Source: an uncultured Zetaproteobacteria bacterium (GTDB lineage: Bacteria; Pseudomonadota; Zetaproteobacteria; Mariprofundales; Mariprofundaceae). Taken from it: a stretch of 5,831 nt of DNA. The notes below the pieces were generated by a model. That model was not told the DNA's origin. It worked only from the letters and a program-made list of their open reading frames with translations, and did no database searches. A program made the translations under genes and the position numbers. Below are positions 1-4,014 of the stretch, in pieces. Location: assembly GCA_947311795.1 (NCBI GenBank), contig CAMZLX010000189.1:1-5831 (forward strand). The letters run 5' to 3'. The first letter of the stretch is position 1, and the number at the start of each line of letters is the position of its first letter.

Positions 1-231
1 GCTTCCCGTCACTTTGGGGCGTTTGCTCAACACATCCATAACCTTGGCTTTCGCCAAATCCAATGGCACATCAGCTTTATTTAATAATTGCGCTGCAAGC
101 CCACGCTCTTGTTCCAATAATTCATACAACACATGCGGTGTATCCACCTCTTGATGCGACAATCGCACCGCAGTGGCTTGCCCTGCTTGAATAGCTTCAG
201 CAACTTTCTGAGTAAAACGACTTGTATCCAT
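1..231 (-). CDS. clpB: ATP-dependent disaggregase chaperone ClpB, N-terminal 77 codons (partial)
   Basis: The open frame reads from an ATG at 231 leftward off the window edge, so only the N-terminal Clp repeat domain is present. It begins MDTSRFTQKVAEAIQAG and continues with HQEVDTPHVLYELLEQE and a KRPKVTGS segment, which matches the ClpB N-domain pattern (helical repeat, H-Q-E-V-D-x-x-H, then a 'LPKVxGS'-like turn). Full ClpB is usually about 860 residues, so roughly nine tenths of the gene lies outside, including both AAA+ ATPase modules and the middle coiled coil. ClpB is a cytoplasmic hexamer that pulls proteins out of aggregates together with DnaK. The start is supported by a purine-rich GAGAGG at 240-245, 8 nt upstream. 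ClpA and ClpC share this fold, but the sequence leans to ClpB, and the heat-shock promoter upstream agrees. It is divergent from the tRNA gene. Confidence 0.9.
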   Translation of the reverse strand, partial: MDTSRFTQKVAEAIQAGQATAVRLSHQEVDTPHVLYELLEQERGLAAQLLNKADVPLDLAKAKVMDVLSKRPKVTGS

Positions 232-278
232 CACCACGACCTCTCTTATTTCATTCTATGTTTAATTTCTTCCCATTA

Positions 279-311
279 GATATAAGGTCGCATAATACTA
301 TTTTCAAGGGG
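279..311 (-). promoter_or_regulatory. Sigma-32 (heat-shock) type promoter of clpB
   Basis: Read on the minus strand there is CCCCTTGAAAA at 311-301, then 14 nt after CTTGAAA, then CCTTATATC at 287-279. The known sigma-32 consensus is CTTGAAA, a spacer of about 11-16 nt, and CCCCATnT. The -35 element is a full match and the -10 is a partial match. Transcription would start near 271, giving a leader of about 40 nt before the clpB ATG. That clpB is normally an RpoH target supports the assignment. Confidence 0.75.
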
Positions 312-332
312 TGAGCCATGATGATTTGTCGC

Positions 333-393
333 TTGACACTTCACAGCCATATCGCAACACTTCGCGCCGTCTTACCAACGCATGACATATAGT
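333..393 (+). promoter_or_regulatory. Possible promoter elements for tRNA-Leu (weak)
   Basis: Two elements are visible but do not pair at normal spacing. A perfect TTGACA lies at 333-338, with no good -10 about 17 nt later. A TATAGT lies at 388-393, with a poor -35 upstream (about 365-370). The TATAGT would start transcription around 400, only a few bases before the mature tRNA 5' end. I cannot decide between them. The rest of the 232-403 intergenic stretch holds the divergent clpB promoter and nothing else I recognise. Confidence 0.25.
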
Positions 394-403
394 GATGCTT
401 TAT

Positions 404-488
404 GCCCGAGTGATGGAACTGGTAGACTTGGGGGATTCAAAATCCCTTGCCTCACGGCGTGGCGGTTCGAATCCGCCCTCGGGTACCA
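404..488 (+). tRNA. tRNA-Leu, anticodon CAA, CCA encoded
   Basis: The molecule folds as a class II (long variable arm) tRNA. The acceptor stem pairs GCCCGAG (404-410) with CTCGGGT (478-484), with a G-U first pair as in E. coli leuZ. The discriminator base is A485 and CCA is encoded at 486-488. The anticodon stem is GGGGA/TCCCT (431-435, 443-447), with loop TTCAAAA and anticodon CAA at 438-440, reading UUG codons. The T arm is GGCGG-TTCGAAT-CCGCC (461-477). The D-loop has the leucine-type GGTAGAC. The variable arm lies between 448 and 460. The gene stands alone, with no neighbouring tRNA, and is followed within 10 nt by a terminator. Confidence 0.97.
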
Positions 489-495
489 TACTTAG

Positions 496-527
496 AAAAG
501 GAGTAGCGTTAAGCTGCTCCTTTTTTG
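496..527 (+). terminator. Intrinsic terminator of tRNA-Leu, probably bidirectional
   Basis: Stem GGAGTAGC (500-507) pairs with GCTGCTCC (513-520), eight pairs including one T-G wobble, around loop GTTAA. Four more A-T pairs come from AAAA (496-499) and the T tract (521-526). On the minus strand the same hairpin ends in TTTT, so it can also stop the leftward five-gene transcript, for which I see no other terminator downstream of its last stop at 632. The stretch 549-631 between this hairpin and that stop is AT-rich and shows no gene or structure I can support. Confidence 0.9.
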
Positions 528-548
528 TTTACACTGTCAAACACACAC
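511..548 (+). repeat. Direct repeat, left copy (3' half of tRNA-Leu terminator plus flank)
   Basis: This stretch comprises the 3' arm of the terminator, its T tract, GTTT and a C/A-rich tail. It aligns with 3968-4005 in the same orientation. The first 20 nt match apart from one extra T in the right copy. After a one-base gap the next 17 nt match at 12 positions. In total 32 positions agree, with 5 mismatches and 2 single-base gaps. Here the repeat is part of a complete hairpin. Confidence 0.7.
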
Positions 549-631
549 CACTAAAACTTCATCGTTATCCCAAACAAATTCCTTTTTACGAAAGAAACAT
601 GAAACTCAGAAGCAGAGAAAACTTATTGCAC

Positions 632-877
632 CTATTGATAACCACCCCTTAACATTGACTTGTTTTGAATATATTCCTCGTATGAAAGATTGTTGGTGTT
701 TTGATGACAATCCACAGCAGGTGTTTTAGCCAAACAGTCTCTTTGTGCTTGTTGTTGGAATATTTCATAAAGCCCCTTCTGGGATTTCTCAGTTGACGTG
801 TTGCTCCACCTCAACCCACTACAACTTGATAAACATATACAAAGTATTGTTAACACTATTCTCATCAATGGATGCAT
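632..877 (-). CDS. Small putative lipoprotein, unknown function
   Basis: This is an 81-residue protein and I do not recognise a named family. The N-terminus is a short hydrophobic signal (RIVLTILCICL) ending in the lipobox L-S-S-C with Cys19, so lipid attachment and export are likely; the mature protein would be about 63 residues. It is polar and has two further cysteines (about positions 48 and 57) in a D-C-L-A-K-x-P-A-x-D-C arrangement, followed by N-N-L-S-Y-E-E-Y. A Cys-x(8)-Cys pair followed by an S-Y-x-E-Y motif is a pattern I associate with small uncharacterised proteobacterial proteins. It is the last gene of the run, 3 nt after the stop of the M48 gene. An in-frame ATG at 865 (Met5) gives a more typical signal peptide starting M-R and may be the true start; neither start has a strong ribosome binding site. 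Confidence 0.65.
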   Translation of the reverse strand: MHPLMRIVLTILCICLSSCSGLRWSNTSTEKSQKGLYEIFQQQAQRDCLAKTPAVDCHQNTNNLSYEEYIQNKSMLRGGYQ

Positions 878-880
878 CCG

Positions 881-1780
881 CTATTTGCTAAGAATCTTTC
901 GTAAAAAATTAATACGCTCAGGGACAGACATATAAGGCCCATGAAAATTGAAAAAGTTTGTTACAGGCCCACTGTCAATTAAATCAGTGCTTTGGAGGGC
1001 TGTTTCAGCACCTTTAGGGTCGTAGCCAGCACGAACCATTATGCGAATACCAAGCGCATCAGCATCTTTTTCTACGACACTACGCATCTTGTAGTCCGCA
1101 ATCTCCTTCTTTCGCTCAGGTAATGTATGTCCTAACAGAATATGTGCCAGTTCATGAGAAATAAAAAATGCGAGCTCATCATCACGTTTCAGAAGCTCTA
1201 CCGCTCCTGAATCCACAATGATTTTTCTCTCTTGTGCCATTGCCTTGTGTTCCTTACTTATATTCAACATAAAACTATAATCACACATTCTTTCGGCAAT
1301 AAGCTCAAGTTTGGTTTCATGCTTTCCTCGGCGTATTCCAAGCTGCATTTTTTCTAATTTTTGAGCATCTTTTAATAAAGCTCCAAATTCATTTCTTGAT
1401 GTTGTATCAACCCATTTTGTGCCGTTTACAGAAATAATCACATCACCTATGCGTAAGCCAACTTTATCTGCCGAACTTTCGGGAATAATAAACGTAATCG
1501 TTGGTTGTTGATGCTGCAAATCAAAAGCTTTTGTCCACAACTCTTTTTGCTCTTTATCCCCACGCTCTGTTAACAACAAAGCTCTAAAGCCATAATCAGC
1601 TCTTGTTTGCGTACAAATAGGTGTATTAGCGACCAGTATTTTTCGTGTAATCATCCAAACTCGATTAAGCTGGGCTTGTTCTTTTTGTAACCCCTGAACT
1701 GTACTTGGTGGCGTATATGGTTGCTTTGATGCACAACCTCCAAAAACAGTAATAAGTAAAAGTAATAATATAATTTTCAT
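881..1780 (-). CDS. PDZ-like and M48-family metallopeptidase lipoprotein
   Basis: This 299-residue protein is a predicted zinc protease of the envelope. Residues 1-16 are a lipoprotein signal (six consecutive hydrophobic Ile/Leu residues, then F-G-G-C with Cys16; Phe at -3 is acceptable but not ideal). Residues about 92-160 resemble a PDZ domain (S-S-A-D-K-V-G-L-R-I-G-D-V-I-I-S-V-N-G), which usually binds C-terminal peptides or regulates a protease. The catalytic motif is H209-E-L-A-H213, with E237 in E-K-D-A-D as the likely third zinc ligand, followed by R-A-G-Y-D-P, all typical of M48 proteases such as BepA and LoiP. Unlike HtpX it has no transmembrane helices beyond the signal. C56 and C166 could form a disulfide. 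Its start lies 5 nt after the CPBP gene stop, with only a weak purine stretch, suggesting translation coupled to the upstream gene. Substrate unknown. Confidence 0.92.
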   Translation of the reverse strand: MKIILLLLLITVFGGCASKQPYTPPSTVQGLQKEQAQLNRVWMITRKILVANTPICTQTRADYGFRALLLTERGDKEQKELWTKAFDLQHQQPTITFIIPESSADKVGLRIGDVIISVNGTKWVDTTSRNEFGALLKDAQKLEKMQLGIRRGKHETKLELIAERMCDYSFMLNISKEHKAMAQERKIIVDSGAVELLKRDDELAFFISHELAHILLGHTLPERKKEIADYKMRSVVEKDADALGIRIMVRAGYDPKGAETALQSTDLIDSGPVTNFFNFHGPYMSVPERINFLRKILSK

Positions 1781-1785
1781 AACTT

Positions 1786-2451
1786 TTAACTAAACCACAT
1801 AAAGTCTGTATAGACATGAGCAATCATTAATGGCCAAAGGTTTTTTAGCCAAAGAAAAGCAAATGCTGCAAGAACACCAAAAATGTATGTAGCCAACATA
1901 TTGGCAACCCCGCCTTCCCAATGGGCTAAGGAGAACAAAATCGGTGACAAAATAAGGTAGCTCAACATGGGATAAGCAAACAAACTTGATGTTTTGAGCA
2001 TAAAACCACGAAAGTATAACTCTTCCACAATTCCAGCACTTAAACTGAAATAAATAGGGATGGCTATGCTCCACAGCCCAACGCTTGGTATCACTGACTG
2101 GTATGAAAACACTGGGGTCGATGGAAAAACGGCACGAAAATAATTGTAAATTTCATGGTATAACCAGTAATCGAGCGGACAAAGAATAATACACACAATT
2201 ATGAGCAATGGCAGGTTTCTTTTGCCAAATATTTTCCCATTTAACCCAAGACTGTTGAAATCAAGCCCACCATATTTGATAGCAATACCAAATATGAAAG
2301 TGGGAAGAATGACCCAAGAAAACAGCTCAAATCCCCAGTATAATATTGGCATATCGGCTATCAATGAATTGATATATCCATTTATCATGAAAGGGAATAT
2401 GCCAACCCCTATAAGCAGTGGAAAAAGTATTTTTTGCGGAATCGAATTCAT
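1786..2451 (-). CDS. CPBP-family (CAAX protease/Abi) intramembrane glutamic protease
   Basis: This is a 221-residue polytopic membrane protein with about six to eight hydrophobic segments. The family motifs are present: E143-E144-L-Y-F-R148 (the E-E-x-x-x-R motif), F173-S-L-A-H177 (F-x-x-x-H), and H212-V-Y-T-D216 in the last helix, where many relatives have H-x-x-x-N/D. All predicted catalytic residues are therefore intact. Family members include the eukaryotic CAAX protease Rce1 and bacterial proteins linked to bacteriocin immunity or maturation and to membrane-bound anti-sigma factor cleavage; which role applies here is unknown. I chose the ATG at 2451 because AGAGGGG (2463-2457) lies 5 nt upstream. 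A longer frame back to 2562 would overlap the preceding gene, adds a non-hydrophobic tail and lacks family resemblance. It begins 22 nt after the regulator's stop and ends 5 nt before the M48 gene. Confidence 0.88.
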   Translation of the reverse strand: MNSIPQKILFPLLIGVGIFPFMINGYINSLIADMPILYWGFELFSWVILPTFIFGIAIKYGGLDFNSLGLNGKIFGKRNLPLLIIVCIILCPLDYWLYHEIYNYFRAVFPSTPVFSYQSVIPSVGLWSIAIPIYFSLSAGIVEELYFRGFMLKTSSLFAYPMLSYLILSPILFSLAHWEGGVANMLATYIFGVLAAFAFLWLKNLWPLMIAHVYTDFMWFS

Positions 2452-2473
2452 AGCTACCCCTCTACCGTGTTCC

Positions 2474-2794
2474 TTAAAATTGCAGCAAACCGCTAAGTGC
2501 CTGCACATAAGCGGAAAGTGCTTCTTTGCCATGGTTGGATAAGCTGTAGAAGGTTTGCACACGTTTACCGCTGCTTTTCAGTTGGGTATCAGCATCTTTT
2601 CGCACATCAACATAACCTGTTTGGGTCAGTTTTTTCATGTGTGCTTCTAAATTGCCATCGGTGAGCTTCAATGCCTGCTTCAACTCGCTAAAAGTCGCCT
2701 CACCACGCGCAGCAAGAAAAGCTGCAATTCGCGTGCGAATCGGCTGATGCAACACACGGTCTAGGGCATCTGGAAAATGGTCGTTATCTGCCAT
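2474..2794 (-). CDS. Winged-helix transcriptional regulator (HTH_34-like), likely autorepressor
   Basis: This 106-residue cytoplasmic DNA-binding protein matches the small winged-helix group that resembles MarR and ArsR (Pfam HTH_34 type). It has P-I-R-T-R-I-A-A-F-L (helix 1, about 18-27), A-T-F-S-E-L-K-Q-A-L (helix 2), then L-T-D-G-N-L-E-A-H-M-K-K-L (recognition helix region, about 44-56), the wing at about 60-84, and a C-terminal dimerisation-like helix. No metal-binding Cys/His cluster is seen, so an ArsR-type metal sensor is unlikely. The ATG at 2794 is used: the upstream gene's TAA ends at 2796, one base before, so the two are translationally coupled. A longer in-frame start at 2827 would overlap the membrane-protein gene and is not needed. 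The palindromes at the operon promoter are its most likely target. Pairing of this regulator type with a membrane-protein gene suggests the membrane protein may convey the signal (inference). Confidence 0.88.
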   Translation of the reverse strand: MADNDHFPDALDRVLHQPIRTRIAAFLAARGEATFSELKQALKLTDGNLEAHMKKLTQTGYVDVRKDADTQLKSSGKRVQTFYSLSNHGKEALSAYVQALSGLLQF

Positions 2795-2795
2795 C

Positions 2796-3863
2796 TTACT
2801 TCTTATCCAACACCCTAAGCTGTGCATTCACCGTGAACCCCTGTTCAGGTGTCATATTGATGCGCAAATCACGAATACTTAGCAATTGCCAAGACTTTAA
2901 TGTTGACCATGCTCCCGTCCCTACGCGATACGTACCATTAAGCTTTCCATTTTCTAAAACAAGTTCAACTGCATCACTTAACACAAGCGGTAGCTGGATA
3001 ACCCCGCTATCTTCGATAACACCGCCCTTTGCTGACAACATCAAGGGTATTTTCGTGCCTGCGGGAAGTTTGATGATTTGAAAACCAGCTTGGGGTGCTG
3101 CCAAATTTTGATAATCTGCCAATGAAACAACGGTGCTCGGAATGCGCAGCGTGTCGCCACTTTTTCCTACAGCATACACCGCGCAACTTGGAAGTATGGC
3201 AATCACCAGCCACATAAAAACAGCATAAGGTTTGCCCGCCTGCCAAAACCCTGACTTTTGATACAACATGAATCCGAGCAAAGGCACACCCACGCTAAAT
3301 ATTGAAACAGCCAACCACATTAAACCCGAATATGGCAATAACGCAGGAGACACGATGCCAACAGCAATAAAAGCAACGTCATACCGCGCAAGTGGCTGGG
3401 TAGAAAAAGAGGCGTGAATGATGATGGCAACACCAATGAGGATAAACCACACTGAATGAACCGCGATACCACCGTAAATATCTATACCAACAACAAACAA
3501 TACTGCAGTCGCAATAAGCAGCCACCATATCCGTGTCATCCTAACTTGAATGAATGAGACGCTTTTATCTTGCGAACGCCGAATGTCGCGGGTCTTTCGA
3601 TAATCCAAATAACCAACCACCCCCAAAATTGCGGCGCACATCAGGGTATAAATCGTTGTGTTCATCAGCATGGATTCTCGATAAAGAAATGCAATCAATA
3701 GCGTCAAAAGACCGCCCGCAATACCCCAATAGAAGAAGGTATGCTTCTCAATGCGAATACTTTTGTGTCCAATATCCATCATAGCACGAATATCTTCCAA
3801 GCGTTGTTGATTCTCGACAACACCTGCCCCTAATTCTTCTTTGTTATGCTTTTCATTGCTCAT
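2796..3863 (-). CDS. Multi-pass membrane protein with extracytoplasmic C-terminal domain, unknown function
   Basis: This 355-residue protein is not assigned to a named family. The N-terminal 40 residues are polar and charged (L-E-D-I-R-A-M-M-D), a lead-in seen in uncharacterised membrane proteins encoded beside HTH_34 regulators. About seven hydrophobic segments follow, roughly at 42-61, 70-86, 113-129, 136-152, 163-178, 181-201 and 213-232. Basic residues in the 87-112 linker (D-Y-R-K-T-R-D-I-R-R) suggest that loop is cytoplasmic. With the N-terminus inside, an odd number of segments places the last 120 residues outside. That tail is rich in beta-type alternation and Gly, with no catalytic motif I can see. 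It is first in the operon, with a strong ribosome binding site AAGAGGT (3877-3871) 7 nt from the ATG, and ends 1 nt before the regulator start. A sensor or partner for the regulator is possible but unproven. Confidence 0.85.
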   Translation of the reverse strand: MSNEKHNKEELGAGVVENQQRLEDIRAMMDIGHKSIRIEKHTFFYWGIAGGLLTLLIAFLYRESMLMNTTIYTLMCAAILGVVGYLDYRKTRDIRRSQDKSVSFIQVRMTRIWWLLIATAVLFVVGIDIYGGIAVHSVWFILIGVAIIIHASFSTQPLARYDVAFIAVGIVSPALLPYSGLMWLAVSIFSVGVPLLGFMLYQKSGFWQAGKPYAVFMWLVIAILPSCAVYAVGKSGDTLRIPSTVVSLADYQNLAAPQAGFQIIKLPAGTKIPLMLSAKGGVIEDSGVIQLPLVLSDAVELVLENGKLNGTYRVGTGAWSTLKSWQLLSIRDLRINMTPEQGFTVNAQLRVLDKK

Positions 3864-3886
3864 CTTTTTTACCTCTTAAATACCCA

Positions 3887-3903
3887 ACTCTGAAATACAG
3901 AGC
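3887..3903. promoter_or_regulatory. Operator 2 (palindrome over transcription start of the operon)
   Basis: CTCTG-AAATA-CAGAG at 3888-3902 has 5-bp arms around a 5-bp centre. It is a perfect inverted copy of the second site over 16 bp (3887-3902 against 3920-3935). It lies just downstream of the candidate -10 and upstream of the first gene's ribosome binding site, where a bound protein would block transcription start. Confidence 0.7.
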
Positions 3904-3910
3904 GTGGCGA

Positions 3911-3940
3911 AACATACTACTCTGTATTTCAGAGTGTCAA
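3911..3940 (-). promoter_or_regulatory. Promoter of the five-gene operon
   Basis: On the minus strand a perfect TTGACA lies at 3940-3935. The -10 is either TAGTAT (3919-3914, 15-nt spacer) or TATGTT (3916-3911, 18-nt spacer), each matching four of six consensus bases. The start would fall near 3904-3908, about 40 nt before the first ATG. A palindrome fills the spacer, so this promoter looks built to be repressed. Confidence 0.6.
3919..3935. promoter_or_regulatory. Operator 1 (palindrome inside the promoter spacer)
   Basis: Minus strand ACTCTG-AAATA-CAGAGT is a 17-bp palindrome with 6-bp arms and a 5-bp centre. It abuts the -35 TTGACA and reaches the -10. It is the better of the two sites. 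The centres, 3927 and 3895, are 32 bp apart, about three helical turns, so two bound dimers would sit on one face of the DNA. The likely ligand is the winged-helix protein encoded second in the operon. Confidence 0.72.
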
Positions 3941-3947
3941 GCCAATG

Positions 3948-3953
3948 TATGAT
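3948..3953 (+). promoter_or_regulatory. Possible -10 of an hrpA promoter
   Basis: TATGAT matches five of six consensus bases and would start transcription near 3960, ahead of hrpA. The region 16-18 nt upstream (3924-3931) is a poor -35 and falls within operator 1, so if this promoter is real the operon regulator could also affect hrpA. Confidence 0.35.
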
Positions 3954-3967
3954 GCCGAACCAAAATG

Positions 3968-4005
3968 AAGCTGCTCCTTTTTTTGTTTCACAGGTGAACA
4001 TACAC
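3968..4005 (+). repeat. Direct repeat, right copy (orphan half-terminator upstream of hrpA)
   Basis: Same orientation as 511-548: GCTGCTCC, a T tract (7 here, 6 on the left), GTTT, and a C/A-rich tail diverged at 5 of 17 positions. The GGAGTAGC arm that would complete a hairpin is absent upstream, so this copy cannot act as the same terminator. The tail overlaps the AGGTGA (3992-3997) that probably serves as hrpA ribosome binding site. Confidence 0.7.
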
Positions 4006-4014
4006 TTGCCAACT

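Larger units (their letters stand above)
511..4005. other. Candidate inserted cassette bounded by direct repeats
   Basis: The five-gene minus-strand operon and its promoter are exactly enclosed by two direct copies of the tRNA-Leu terminator 3' half. The left copy keeps its hairpin partner and the right copy does not. This is what an insertion beside the tRNA would leave, with the pre-insertion order being tRNA-Leu, terminator, hrpA. No integrase, transposase or terminal inverted repeat is visible, and the crossover would lie in the terminator rather than in the tRNA body as is usual for tRNA-targeting integrases. The inference therefore rests on the repeats alone. Confidence 0.35.

Noticed and set aside
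392..652. Plus-strand 86-codon open frame
   Set aside because: It runs through the whole tRNA-Leu gene and its terminator and has no ribosome binding site, so it is chance.
2452..2562. Upstream extension of the CPBP gene
   Set aside because: It overlaps the end of the regulator gene, is not membrane-like, and the internal ATG at 2451 has a strong ribosome binding site.
2795..2827. Upstream extension of the regulator gene
   Set aside because: It overlaps the membrane-protein gene; the ATG at 2794 gives the normal family length and lies 1 nt past that gene's stop.
1790..3784. Short frames at 1790-2074, 2201-2542, 2833-3081, 3007-3246 and 3554-3784
   Set aside because: Shadows of the operon genes in other frames, with low-complexity or unlikely protein composition.
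3968..3984. Second intrinsic terminator (GCTGCTCC plus T tract)
   Set aside because: There is no complementary arm upstream, so no hairpin forms; treated as an orphan half and part of a direct repeat.
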